In this document: one piece after another, positions 8,902 through 17,218 of the stretch | Position numbering within the stretch: position 1 is the stretch's first letter | Layout: each line of letters begins with the position of its first letter | Program-made: the position numbers and the translations under genes | Notes under the pieces: generated by a model | The model's input: only the letters and a program-made list of their open reading frames with translations | The model's database searches: none | What the model was told of the DNA's origin: nothing | Origin: Pseudomonadales bacterium | Lineage (GTDB): Bacteria; Pseudomonadota; Gammaproteobacteria; Pseudomonadales; Natronospirillaceae | Direction: 5' to 3' | Length of the DNA: 35,095 nucleotides | Assembly (NCBI GenBank): GCA_022968985.1 | Contig: JALJPK010000029.1 | Coordinates: 4,449-39,543, forward strand

Positions 8902-10413
8902 ATGCAAATATTAACGTCAACAGCAAAATTACTGATAACGGGTTTATTGACTGCCGCTTTATTAAGTTCATGTGCAGAAAAGGAAGCTGATACTGAAACA
9001 CCAGCAATTAATAACCCCGGTAACACTGATACTCAAACTGAAAATGATACACAAGGCATAAACTCTTCAAGTTTATTGTTTGAAACTCAGTTAACCACAG
9101 CCGATTATCAACTTGTGATTGATGAGTCAAATTATGCAGATGCTTTTAATTCTTATGCTGAAACATCACAATTAATTAACAGCTCTTTAGATACCCTGAA
9201 CGAGTTAGTATCCGATCAAAACCCTGACGCTGATCTATTTAACATAGATGCTACTGTAAGTTGCCCCACTTCAGGTACCTTTACTAAACAGTCTCAAAGA
9301 GACATTTATGGCAATGGGAGTAAAACAATAAGCACTCAAAACTGTGAGTTTTCATTTGGTTTTTTTGAAGTGACTTCAGCAAGCATCTTTAATAATTATA
9401 TTGAAACTGGCACTAAAGATATGACATACACAAGTAATGATCGTGTTATCAATACTCAAATTGGATATGCTATTGATACACTTAATGTTAAGAGTTTTGA
9501 ATGGTTAATAGATGACTCTGACTTTAATCAGTACTTCGTGCGTTTCGATTCAGAATTGGCAGGCAATATTGCTATGTATGGATCAAACAACTCTTACGCA
9601 TTTCGTAATCCGCTGTATGTTTATGACGAACTTAAACTTGCTTGTACCTACGAAACAAATGTCAATAATGTGCTATTAAAACAAAATGAAGATTGTTTAA
9701 TCTACTTTGAACTTGATGCTTTAAATAATCATTGGATTAAGTCAGGCGGAAAAGATTCTACATCAGAAGATAATATTATTTATCAATTAACAGTTACTGC
9801 CGATGCTAATTTTTCAATAGCGTTAAATTCAGAATTAGATACTTATTTATACGTACTTGATCATGATTTCAATTTGCTTGCTGAGAATGATGATGTTGAT
9901 GACATGATAACTTCTGGTTTGGGTATTGAACTCACTATTGGATTTTATTACATCACTGCTGCAACCTTCGGTGAACAAATTTCAGGTGATTTTGAATTAA
10001 TTATTAAATCTGATTTAGAAAATTCGGCAAGCCTGTTGTTATTTCAAGAAGAAATGAGCGAAACACCCCTATATAACATCGATACGATTTCAAATAGTTG
10101 GTTAAACTCTGGTGGTGAAGACCCAACTGCATTAGGCAATAGTATTTATGAATTAACAGTGACTCAAGATGCTACTTTTTTAATTAATCTAAATTCTGCT
10201 GTTGATAATTATTTATACTTATTAGATGAAAACCTTGAGGTGATAGATGAAAATGACGACTCTAATTATTCGAATGCTGCTTTGAGAGTGGATTTAACTG
10301 CTGGCACTTATTACATTACTGCTGCCACCTTAGATGAAAATAAATCGGGTGATTTTGAACTAATAATAAGTTCTGATGTAACAAACTCTGCGAATTTGTC
10401 TGTCTATCAATAA
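8902..10413 (+). CDS. Secreted lipoprotein with two C-terminal PPC-like domains
   Basis: The first 24 residues form a lipoprotein signal ending in the lipobox LLSSC, with Cys24 as the lipidated residue. The next 30 or so residues are Asp/Asn/Thr-rich linker. A middle domain of about 220 residues is not recognised; it has four Cys that could form disulfides. The C-terminus holds two tandem copies of about 95 residues (about 275-373 and 395-492) with the shared pattern W-SGG-DxT...IY-LTV...L-SxxDxYLY-LD...ENDD...GxYYITAAT. This fits bacterial pre-peptidase C-terminal (PPC-like) folds, which often follow secreted hydrolases. No catalytic domain is evident here. AAGGG lies 8 bases before the ATG, and a strong terminator follows, so this is a single-gene unit. 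Confidence 0.75.
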   Translation: MQILTSTAKLLITGLLTAALLSSCAEKEADTETPAINNPGNTDTQTENDTQGINSSSLLFETQLTTADYQLVIDESNYADAFNSYAETSQLINSSLDTLNELVSDQNPDADLFNIDATVSCPTSGTFTKQSQRDIYGNGSKTISTQNCEFSFGFFEVTSASIFNNYIETGTKDMTYTSNDRVINTQIGYAIDTLNVKSFEWLIDDSDFNQYFVRFDSELAGNIAMYGSNNSYAFRNPLYVYDELKLACTYETNVNNVLLKQNEDCLIYFELDALNNHWIKSGGKDSTSEDNIIYQLTVTADANFSIALNSELDTYLYVLDHDFNLLAENDDVDDMITSGLGIELTIGFYYITAATFGEQISGDFELIIKSDLENSASLLLFQEEMSETPLYNIDTISNSWLNSGGEDPTALGNSIYELTVTQDATFLINLNSAVDNYLYLLDENLEVIDENDDSNYSNAALRVDLTAGTYYITAATLDENKSGDFELIISSDVTNSANLSVYQ

Positions 10414-10446
10414 GTTAATCAAGTTTTAGTATTTTAATACAAATTC

Positions 10447-10482
10447 AAAAAACCTTACGACAAACACTGTAAGGTTTTTTTT
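10447..10482 (+). terminator. Rho-independent terminator of the lipoprotein gene
   Basis: A run of A and AACCTTAC pairs with GTAAGGTT across a ten-base loop, followed by eight T. It is well placed, 33 bases after the stop. Confidence 0.9.
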
Positions 10483-10559
10483 GCTTTATTAACATCAAAA
10501 ATGGATGTCACTTTTTCTTTAAAATCCAAAACAACTCATTTACATCAATTACAACTTTT

Positions 10560-10587
10560 AATTTTTAATTTTTAATTTTTAATTTTT
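10560..10587. repeat. Four tandem AATTTTT heptamers
   Basis: Four exact copies overlap the end of the minus-strand gene at 10572-10976. Its TAA stop lies inside the array, so a change in copy number could alter the last residues (IKN) and the stop. Confidence 0.75.
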
Positions 10588-10976
10588 TTGTAACTATAAA
10601 ACTTAGCAAGTTGTTTTGTACCATCACTATGAACGGAATAAATTATTAATGCGTCACCTTCCAGTTCATTTAAAGTTTGCATAAATGATTGGAATTGTTG
10701 TGTAAACAAATACATATTAATTGTATTAGTAAGATCATTATATGATGGTGATTTTATTTTATTGACAAAATACACCACTGCATGAGTGACTACATCACCA
10801 AAATAAGGCTTGCCTCGAATTTTTATTTTTGAATAACTATGAGCAATCTCACCCGAACTATTTCCAATTTCAACGGAAAAGCTCTCAATTTTTAAACCAT
10901 GCACAATCGCTGCATCAGGATCGATCACTGTATTGTCCAAATCTAATATTTTTGAATTATTTTGTATTGTGCTCAT
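10572..10976 (-). CDS. Unrecognised small cytosolic protein, 134 aa
   Basis: I do not recognise the family. There is no signal peptide, membrane segment or Cys cluster. The middle (GKPYFGDVVTHAVVYFVNK) and the end (GDALIIYSVHSDGTKQLAKFY) look like alternating beta strands, suggesting a small alpha/beta domain. Start choice is good: GGGAG lies about seven bases before the ATG at 10976. The neighbours give no clue, since the gene is convergent with the PPC-domain lipoprotein and about 330 bases from the kinase gene. The stop codon lies within a heptamer repeat. Confidence 0.6.
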   Translation of the reverse strand: MSTIQNNSKILDLDNTVIDPDAAIVHGLKIESFSVEIGNSSGEIAHSYSKIKIRGKPYFGDVVTHAVVYFVNKIKSPSYNDLTNTINMYLFTQQFQSFMQTLNELEGDALIIYSVHSDGTKQLAKFYSYKKIKN

Positions 10977-11308
10977 TAAACTCTCCCATTTATTCAGATA
11001 TTATTATCAATTCATTTTAATGGCTCATAATAAACTTCGGCGCTAAAATTACAATTTATTAAATTTTAAGCCCCTTAAAATGGGCAAACCATCACGAATA
11101 ATACTTATTTGGACACACATAAATACGTCATTATTAATCTTTTAAGTTACCCCACTTATTATGCTGCTGAATTATGTTGGTCTACCTTTAGGTCGTTAAG
11201 ATAATCCCAATCTTTTGATGTGACAATAAGTGTTGTATTGTCGAATTCATTAGCCTGCTTATTTTCGTATTATTAGGTTTGTTTTTAATTCAATCATGTT
11301 ATTAAAAA
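10977..11308. other. Intergenic region with no gene seen
   Basis: This 332-bp AT-rich stretch should contain the promoter of the small gene to its left and the terminator of the kinase gene to its right. I found no clear hairpin with a T run and no coding frame with family resemblance. Confidence 0.4.
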
Positions 11309-12085
11309 CTATTCTTGAACTGCTTTCATTATAACGTCTCTATTATTTTTGAAATAAGCAATATCATCAATATATAACTGCATATGCCCTGCCTCTATAT
11401 TGGCTTGAAAATCCAGATTGCCATTTGCGGCTTCAACTCTCATATAATTAACAAGGTCTTCTAAGCGTTTTATCATAAAATCGACCAAAGAGCCCCTTTG
11501 TGATTTGCTTAATCCATAGTTATGCATAAATACGTTTGCACGTTTAATTTGCCCTTTTAAATCGCTATACGAATCGGGATTATTAGGGTTTGTAAATGGC
11601 ACCCATCTGTAAATAGCATAAGCAATATCCGACATGATTGGCCCGGGTTTTAACGTATCAAAATCAATAATACCCGATGCTTTATTATTCTGTATTGTTA
11701 CATTATAAGGCGCAAAATCGCCATGGCACATCACTTCTACAGGCTGTTGAATGGGTAACATCCACTGCTCATGGCCATTTAATTGTTTAATATACATGTG
11801 GCCGTATTTATGAAAATTCTTTAGCAGACTAGAGGCTGAAATCAACATGTCATCGCTTAAGAAAAACGACGGTAATGGATAGTTATAAACCTCACCGGGC
11901 ATAAATGAAACACATTCCAAAGACTCATTTAATGATAATACTTTTGGTACAAACTCTAAGTTTTGAGAGTGCATAAAATTCAAAAAATCATGTACAGCTT
12001 TTGTCCAACTATTGCTGGGCCTGAACACCTTGTTATCCATTTTATGGATCTTACCTTCTCGTCCACCTGATAATTCTTCTTTCAA
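11309..12085 (-). CDS. APH-type phosphotransferase (aminoglycoside phosphotransferase/choline kinase fold)
   Basis: A 258-aa cytosolic kinase-like protein. Counting from the upstream TTG at 12133, the catalytic loop CHGDFAPYN is at residues 136-144 and the metal-binding IIDFD at 155-159, with conserved Asp169 (SDIAYA) after it. The N-terminal LSGGREGKIHK followed by FRPSNSW and AVH matches the phosphate-binding opening of a common APH subgroup. The best start is a TTG at 12085, six bases after a strong AAGGAG. An earlier in-frame TTG at 12133 has no such site, and the first internal ATG would cut the nucleotide loop. The substrate cannot be read from the sequence. Such genes are usually small-metabolite kinases rather than drug-resistance genes. 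The gene stands alone. Confidence 0.8.
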   Translation of the reverse strand: MKEELSGGREGKIHKMDNKVFRPSNSWTKAVHDFLNFMHSQNLEFVPKVLSLNESLECVSFMPGEVYNYPLPSFFLSDDMLISASSLLKNFHKYGHMYIKQLNGHEQWMLPIQQPVEVMCHGDFAPYNVTIQNNKASGIIDFDTLKPGPIMSDIAYAIYRWVPFTNPNNPDSYSDLKGQIKRANVFMHNYGLSKSQRGSLVDFMIKRLEDLVNYMRVEAANGNLDFQANIEAGHMQLYIDDIAYFKNNRDVIMKAVQE

Positions 12086-12364
12086 TTTATGCTCCTTTTG
12101 GGTTTGGTTTGGTTTAAATGAATTGATATACAAAAAGCACTAGATTTGATATTTAATAAATCTCTAAAAATTGGACTTTTTGAATGATTATGGAATAAAC
12201 CTGCTGATTATATACGAGCTTACACACTGGCTTTAGATATTTATCCTAAACTTAATCATATTAAAACAATAAATAGTCTAAACAGCTTTAGATTACCTTA
12301 AAGAAAGTACTGTTTATCTGTAACGACGTGTTTTTTGAGCGTGCGTTATTTAATAGGATTCAAC

Positions 12365-13111
12365 ATGCCATCATCTCGCCAGTCTATTTATTATTTAATT
12401 ATGCTGAACGCTTTTATATTTTCCCTGAGTTTTCAGTTTCATATCCATCAATTACAAGGGTTGGCGTTATATTTCCCACTTAATGCAAACTTCCATTATT
12501 GGCAAATAATCACCCATATGTTTATGCATGGCAGTTTAATGCACATTCTATTTAATATGTTTGCATTATACTCTTTTGGTACCCCACTTGAATCATCATG
12601 GAAAACCCCTCGTTTTTTACTTTTTTATTTTGTAACTGGAATCGGAGCGGCACTGATTTATAGCGCCGCTAACTATTACCAATTTACAGTCATTTCTGAT
12701 CAAATAATGGCGTTAGGTTACAGCGCAGAACAAATTCAAAGCATATTAAACAGTGGCCTGGTTGATAACTACTTAGTTAATCGACTCGGTAAAGATACAC
12801 TATTAGAGTTTATATCAATCTATAACACCCCTGCCATTGGTGCATCTGGGGCTATGTATGGGGTGCTTGTCGCTTTTGCATTCAGCTATCCTAATGCAAA
12901 ACTGTCCCTTATCTTTTTACCCGTTCCGATCAAAGCAAAATACTTTGTACCTGCCATTATTTGTGGGGATTTATTTTTTGGTGTGACAAAGTATTCAATC
13001 GGTAATATTGCGCATTTTGCTCATGTTGGTGGTGCGCTGACTGCTCTTTGTATAATGGTTGGTTATAGAGTTTATAGGAAGAATAATAAACCTAAGTTGC
13101 CTGAGTATTAG
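12365..13111 (+). CDS. Rhomboid family intramembrane serine protease
   Basis: This cleaves transmembrane segments of other proteins within the inner membrane. From the ATG at 12365 the protein is 248 aa with about six helices. The HMFMHGSLMHILFNM block (residues 51-65) holds the oxyanion-side His60 and Asn64. GASGAMYG (159-166) carries the catalytic Ser161, and AHFAHVGGAL carries the catalytic His220. Between helices 2 and 4 there is an extra loop of about 45 residues (105-150) compared with GlpG. AGGAT lies eight bases before this ATG; a TTG at 12335 would add ten residues and has no site. Pieces of a second copy of its 3' end occur at 15669-15780, and a further similar 30-bp piece at 17219-17248. 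Confidence 0.9.
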   Translation: MPSSRQSIYYLIMLNAFIFSLSFQFHIHQLQGLALYFPLNANFHYWQIITHMFMHGSLMHILFNMFALYSFGTPLESSWKTPRFLLFYFVTGIGAALIYSAANYYQFTVISDQIMALGYSAEQIQSILNSGLVDNYLVNRLGKDTLLEFISIYNTPAIGASGAMYGVLVAFAFSYPNAKLSLIFLPVPIKAKYFVPAIICGDLFFGVTKYSIGNIAHFAHVGGALTALCIMVGYRVYRKNNKPKLPEY

Positions 13112-13154
13112 TGGAGTGGGTTTTGAAATTAAGCTGTGCACTTTATGCTGAGCA

Positions 13155-13183
13155 TAAAAAAGGTCTTTGTTTAGTGACCTTTT
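13155..13183. terminator. Bidirectional terminator between rhomboid and the outer-membrane-like gene
   Basis: AAAAGGTC and GACCTTTT form an 8-bp stem with a ten-base loop. A runs on the left and T runs on the right serve both converging genes. A second short hairpin (TTTATGC/GCATAAA) abuts it on the left. Confidence 0.7.
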
Positions 13184-13274
13184 GGAATGGTTATTATTAA
13201 TTAAATATTTTGATTAATAAGACTAAGATATTCAGCTCAATAGTGAGTGTCACTTCTGAGTAAGAGTAATATAC

Positions 13275-13919
13275 TTATATTTGAGAACTTAAATTTAAAG
13301 CAACATACAGCCCAATAATTGAATCTTCATTAAATTGCTCTGAAAAATATATACTTTCCCATGAAAAGCCAAATACCGCATTAAATCTTAATAGATCAGT
13401 ATTGTATTTTTGAGGGTGGTAACCCACTTCTGTGAACCAACCTAAACCATAAGAAATAATATCCGATGTTTCATTTTGGTAATAGATGGTATGCGGTAGG
13501 ATGAAATTAACACCACCCTCCCATGATCTGAGGGCATCTGAGGTAACATAGTGGGTTGATAGAGATAATTTATCTTGAATGATACCGACTTTTTGTTCTT
13601 CACAAAAAAAGTTATTTTGGCATTCATTTTCAGTTTCATATTTAAATAATTTACCATTATCAAAACTATATCCAATTCTTGCTTCTAAACGATGACTCAA
13701 ATGAACTGCAGCTTTTAAGCTTGTTGTACTTAAAACCCCATTACCACTAGACATGACAATCTTCATATTCCCATTGTTATATCCTGGAGATAATAATGCT
13801 AATTTCGATTCAACAATGAAGTAAAAAGGTATTTTGTGATCATGACCAATTGGATCGAATGATAGTGAAAAACTTGAAAACATATAAAATATTATGGCGG
13901 TAATAATTTTATTCAACAT
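13275..13919 (-). CDS. Exported beta-rich protein, probably outer membrane; family not recognised
   Basis: A hydrophobic N-terminus ending near SFS-LS suggests Sec export. The rest is dominated by alternating strands with aromatic residues (HRLEARIGYSF, LGWFTEVGYH, LRFNAVFGFSW, GLYVALNLSS), as in small outer-membrane barrels. One Cys pair (CQNNFFC) could form a loop disulfide. The ATG at 13919 overlaps the stop of the upstream lipoprotein gene by 11 bases (ATG...AATAA), so the two are surely cotranscribed and coupled. The pair may form one envelope unit, but no function is known to me. Confidence 0.65.
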   Translation of the reverse strand: MLNKIITAIIFYMFSSFSLSFDPIGHDHKIPFYFIVESKLALLSPGYNNGNMKIVMSSGNGVLSTTSLKAAVHLSHRLEARIGYSFDNGKLFKYETENECQNNFFCEEQKVGIIQDKLSLSTHYVTSDALRSWEGGVNFILPHTIYYQNETSDIISYGLGWFTEVGYHPQKYNTDLLRFNAVFGFSWESIYFSEQFNEDSIIGLYVALNLSSQI

Positions 13920-14439
13920 CAATCATGTCTCCATTTCTTTTTGCAATCTTTAGTTTTTTTTCAGTTTTATCATATACAGCGAAATATTCACGCCATTCGA
14001 TTTTTTGTTTAATAAATGAACTTGTTCGTTCAATTTCAGTTACTGTATTGGATGTTTTTAAAGCTAAAATTAGATATTCATGGCCACCTTTTGCATTAAA
14101 TCTTAGATTCATACTTCCAATTGTTATATACGTTTTTCCACTAGGCACTTCAATTAAGAAGTCTTTATTAAAGCTGGGTAACTTAGTGCCATAAACGGAA
14201 TGATACTGTTGACTATTTATTTCACTAATTATGGGATTCTGAATAGATTTTAATGTGAATTCTTTTGTAGCAATTTCAATTCTATTGACAATATTTGAAA
14301 ACTCAACTCGATCAATGAAGGATGTTAAAATCACCCGTTCACTAGAAGTTAATTTGTTACCTTCATAATGGTAGTATTTATTAGGAACTATGGTACAGCT
14401 CGAAATAAATAATAACATTAAGAGAAAAGTGTACCTCAT
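13909..14439 (-). CDS. Small lipoprotein of unknown function
   Basis: The N-terminus MRYTFLLMLLFISSC is a clear lipoprotein signal, with Cys15 as the lipidated residue. The mature part is about 160 residues with no recognised domain. It has strands such as FLIEVPSGKTYITIGSM and HEYLILALKTS and ends in a charged KTEKKLKIAKRNGDM segment. It is the first gene of a two-gene unit with the exported protein that overlaps its end. Upstream lies a 400-bp region with a MITE-like element, so its promoter may lie within or next to mobile DNA. Confidence 0.65.
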   Translation of the reverse strand: MRYTFLLMLLFISSCTIVPNKYYHYEGNKLTSSERVILTSFIDRVEFSNIVNRIEIATKEFTLKSIQNPIISEINSQQYHSVYGTKLPSFNKDFLIEVPSGKTYITIGSMNLRFNAKGGHEYLILALKTSNTVTEIERTSSFIKQKIEWREYFAVYDKTEKKLKIAKRNGDMIDVE

Positions 14440-14536
14440 TGTTTTAAATCACCCCAATAATGTAAAAAGTTATATGAATTTATATTAACATATATCGCTA
14501 ATTAATATTCAACCTGCGTATTGTAAAACGGTCTTA

Positions 14537-14673
14537 CAAAGACAGCCATACAAATTATATCTAAATGACATTTAAATAATATTAATTCATCATTTACTTA
14601 ACAAACTATAGTCACAATTATATTAGCGGTAACAATTTTCAACATTCAGGCCACATAACTGTGGCTGTCTTTG
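14537..14673. mobile_element. MITE-like element, copy 1 (137 bp)
   Basis: Perfect 12-bp terminal inverted repeats (CAAAGACAGCCA and its complement) bound a 137-bp non-coding unit. The right end contains an extra small hairpin (GCCACA/TGTGGC). A clearly related unit of the same length lies at 15532-15668. I see no target-site duplication, and no transposase in the window carries these ends. Confidence 0.7.
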
Positions 14674-14689
14674 AAAGGTTGTTTTAGTA

Positions 14690-14773
14690 AGACATCCATA
14701 GCAATTTAAAGATCATATATACATAAAAAAGGCCAATCTTGTGGGGGCAACCTAGGTTTTACCGTGGATGTCT
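14690..14773. repeat. Short inverted-repeat unit beside MITE copy 1
   Basis: AGACATCCA (14690-14698) and TGGATGTCT (14765-14773) bound 84 bp. These ends resemble the MITE ends (AGACAGCCA) with one change. The inner part from 14728 onward resembles the region after the SUKH-like gene (17272-17327). Confidence 0.45.
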
Positions 14774-14845
14774 CAATTAGTTTTACTTAAAAACCCCGAC
14801 GGATGCCTGAGCTTTTAAGTTTAAGTTTTTAAAAACAACTTTCTA

Positions 14846-15400
14846 TTAAAATTTAATAGAGTATGTGATGGTAATCGGCGGGGTTATATTATCAATGCCT
14901 AATTCATCTGTGCTCATATTATTACTATCAATCACAATATCTAAACTTAAGATAGCGTCATCATTTTGAACTTGAATACCAATGGGGATTTCATAACTGT
15001 CACGCATTTTTTTATTTAGTTTTCTATCTGCACCCAGTTCAACAATTGTTTTATTGGCGTAACTAAGACCTGTATAAATACCTAAACCATTTTTATCTAA
15101 GTTATAACCTACTTGGTAGGTTATTTTATAACCATTTAAATAATGAGGACCACCTTTGGAGTCAAAGTAAAGAGCGCTCAATTGATGGTATGAATTGAAA
15201 TTTCTTGTATATTTAGCTACCCAACCCACAAATTCAGCTTCGTGATTATTGCTTGCACCGTTTCGGTTCCAATAAAGCACGTTTTCATTATACACCCCAA
15301 CCCCAAATGAATTTTTCCCATCTAAAAACACACTGTCAGCGGCATTAGCACTTAAAACACAGGTTGAGGTGAATAATAAACCAACTATTAATCGTTTCAT
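14846..15400 (-). CDS. Small exported beta-barrel-like protein, unknown
   Basis: A Sec signal (MKRLIVGLLFTSTCVLSANA, cut before ADS) is followed by about 165 residues of alternating strands. The protein ends in ITITYSIKF, a C-terminal aromatic residue as in many outer-membrane barrels handled by the BAM complex. GVGVYNENVLYW, GWVAKYTRNF, ITYQVGYNL and LGIYTGLSYAN are candidate strands. AGGAG six bases before the ATG at 15400 settles the start; an earlier in-frame ATG at 15421 is less likely. It sits between two MITE-like elements, and its role is unknown. Confidence 0.65.
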   Translation of the reverse strand: MKRLIVGLLFTSTCVLSANAADSVFLDGKNSFGVGVYNENVLYWNRNGASNNHEAEFVGWVAKYTRNFNSYHQLSALYFDSKGGPHYLNGYKITYQVGYNLDKNGLGIYTGLSYANKTIVELGADRKLNKKMRDSYEIPIGIQVQNDDAILSLDIVIDSNNMSTDELGIDNITPPITITYSIKF

Positions 15401-15531
15401 ATTTACTCCTTTAAAAATCAAAAATTATATTCTTAGTATTGTTTAAAATACTAGACACACATTATAAAGCCACATCGAAGCTTGCTAAAGTTACTCTTTT
15501 TAGCTAACACAGAGAGCCATACATAAGCGTA

Positions 15532-15668
15532 CACAGACAGTCATACCAATTCCATCTAAATGACATTTAACTAACTTCAATTCAACATATACTTAACAAA
15601 CAATAGTCACGGTTATATTAGCGGTAACAACTTTCAACATTCAGGCCACAAAACTGTGGCTGTCTTTG
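15532..15668. mobile_element. MITE-like element, copy 2 (137 bp)
   Basis: The same length and end sequences as copy 1: left end CACAGACAGTCA (two changes), right end TGGCTGTCTTTG (identical). The interior matches copy 1 over most positions (ATCTAAATGACATTTAA; TATTAGCGGTAACAA; TTCAACATTCAGGCCACA). A second left-end-like piece (AGAGAGCCATAC) lies about 24 bp further left. The right end directly abuts a rhomboid gene remnant. Confidence 0.7.
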
Positions 15669-15780
15669 TAAAGTCATTCAATTGGTAATATTGCACACTT
15701 TGCTCATATTGGTGGCGCTTTGACAGACTGGTTATTATGTTGGGTTACAAAGTCTATATTAAGAAAAAGCATTTATCATA
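15669..15780 (+). pseudogene. Decayed 3' end of a rhomboid protease gene
   Basis: About 100 bp align with the end of the intact rhomboid gene (12988-13090). In one frame it reads SIGNIAHFAHIGGALT, retaining the catalytic-His helix, then shifts frame. The 5' part is missing; the left boundary is the MITE end. Confidence 0.8.
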
Positions 15781-15947
15781 AACAATTTTTGGACTTCAAC
15801 TAAACGAAGTGGCTTTAATTAGTTTTACCTGCACCAGTTGTAATGTTTTGACAAATCACACCACTCCATTTATATTAGACACACTTAATCACAGATTAAG
15901 CCCTACTTTTAAGTTCAACTATTAAGTCCAACTACAGACAGCCGGCG

Positions 15948-16415
15948 ATGACCGGAATTCTATTGAAAGATTACCTGATCGAACTGCTTAATGATTTAGA
16001 TTCTATTGAGCAACATCCAAAGTATCACCCTGAAGGTGACGCCCTTTTTCATTCCTTGCAAGTATTCCAATTAAGTTTAATCAAAACTGACGACCCTATT
16101 ATATGGGCCGCTGCATTATTTCATGATGTCGGTAAAGCTATTAACAGTGCGCAACATGATGACATTGGCTCGAAAATGTTAGAAGGTGTATTACACCCCA
16201 GAATCATCTGGTTGATTAAACATCATTTAAATTTAATGAAACACAATAAAAAAACCATTCAAAAATACGCGAACCAAGATCGACTCAAAGACCTTCAATT
16301 ACTGCGTAAACTCGACGAAACGGGTAGAGATCCATTCGCTCAAGTTATGAGTGTTAATCAAGCTATCAATTTAATCATGCAACACAAAGATCGAATCAAA
16401 CATATCGATAATTAA
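15948..16415 (+). CDS. HD-domain phosphohydrolase-like protein, partner of the nucleotidyltransferase
   Basis: A 155-aa cytosolic protein with the metal-binding pattern of HD-domain phosphohydrolases: HPEGDALFHSLQVF (His35), ALFHDVGK (His59-Asp60), QHDDIGSKML (His70), IKHHLNL (His92/93) and a late Asp in KLDETGRDP. It resembles the stand-alone HD proteins related to the HD part of CCA-adding enzymes. Substrate is unknown; nucleotides or phosphate esters are the family norm. The stop is 75 bp before the nucleotidyltransferase gene on the same strand. I see no good ribosome site before the ATG, so the start is uncertain. The gene begins just after a TIR-like ACAGACAGCC and lies between two relics of the rhomboid 3' end. 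Confidence 0.8.
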   Translation: MTGILLKDYLIELLNDLDSIEQHPKYHPEGDALFHSLQVFQLSLIKTDDPIIWAAALFHDVGKAINSAQHDDIGSKMLEGVLHPRIIWLIKHHLNLMKHNKKTIQKYANQDRLKDLQLLRKLDETGRDPFAQVMSVNQAINLIMQHKDRIKHIDN

Positions 16416-16490
16416 GAGTTTAAATAGATCAATCAATTAACTCACCGCTCTACCCTTTATACAAATTGCCTGAAATACAGGCCTTATATT

Positions 16491-17123
16491 ATGAACAAAA
16501 AACATATTAAAACGTTATTAATTCAAGAATGCGCCAAGTTAATGTACTTTGAAGGCGTGAAACAATATTACGACGCTAAAAAAATTGCATCTAAACGCAT
16601 CTGCAATAACTCGATGAAGTACCTACCCAGTAACGGGGAAATATCAGAACAGGTTTATCAGTTATCATTACAAGATAGTGAGTTTGACCACTTTGATACA
16701 TTATTAAAAATGCGTTTAAAAGCCATAGAGTATATGGAAAAACTCAACACTTTTTCACCCAGACTCATAGGTTCAGTGAGCACAGGTAAAATCAAACAAA
16801 CTAGCGACATTGATTTGCATGTTTTTTGCGATGAAATTGAATTGTTATTAATGCATTTAAATGACAATAAGATTACGTATGAATTAAAAGAGGTTCTTAT
16901 ACAGTCGGGCAACAAACAAGTGCTGTATCAGCATGTCTATTTATTTGATGCGTTTGATATTGAGCTTTCTGTGTATCCTGAAAACGAACTTCGTGTTACT
17001 ACAAGAAGTAGTACTGACGGTAAACCCATCAAACGATTGAGCTTAGCCAAAGTCCAGAGTTTGATTGAAGCTGATCATTGGGATGCTTTGTTGAAATTGG
17101 AGAATAAGAACGATATTTTTTAA
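16491..17123 (+). CDS. Stand-alone nucleotidyltransferase (Pol beta-like fold)
   Basis: A 210-aa protein with a helical N-terminus (AKLMYFEGVKQYYDAKKIA), then the nucleotidyltransferase core: IGSVSTGK (residues 93-100), SDIDLHVF with metal ligands Asp107 and Asp109, and a third acidic site in FDIELSVYP (Asp156 or Glu158). Such enzymes transfer a nucleoside monophosphate to RNA, protein or a small molecule; the target here is unknown. I recall the same HPEGD-type HD gene beside this nucleotidyltransferase type in distant bacteria, which would make the pair a module, but that is recollection. The two genes run on the same strand against mostly minus-strand neighbours and probably form one transcript. 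Confidence 0.8.
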   Translation: MNKKHIKTLLIQECAKLMYFEGVKQYYDAKKIASKRICNNSMKYLPSNGEISEQVYQLSLQDSEFDHFDTLLKMRLKAIEYMEKLNTFSPRLIGSVSTGKIKQTSDIDLHVFCDEIELLLMHLNDNKITYELKEVLIQSGNKQVLYQHVYLFDAFDIELSVYPENELRVTTRSSTDGKPIKRLSLAKVQSLIEADHWDALLKLENKNDIF

Positions 17124-17218
17124 CATTGACAAAGAAAGACACTCTTAAATATTAATCAACGAACTGACCCATTATCGTATTACTTTAATCTGTATGTCTT
17201 GATTAGATAATCTTGGAC

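Noticed and set aside
8802-9026. Leu-rich minus-strand frame across the AACAGC repeat
   Set aside because: The Leu run is just the repeat read backwards, and it overlaps the well-supported lipoprotein gene.
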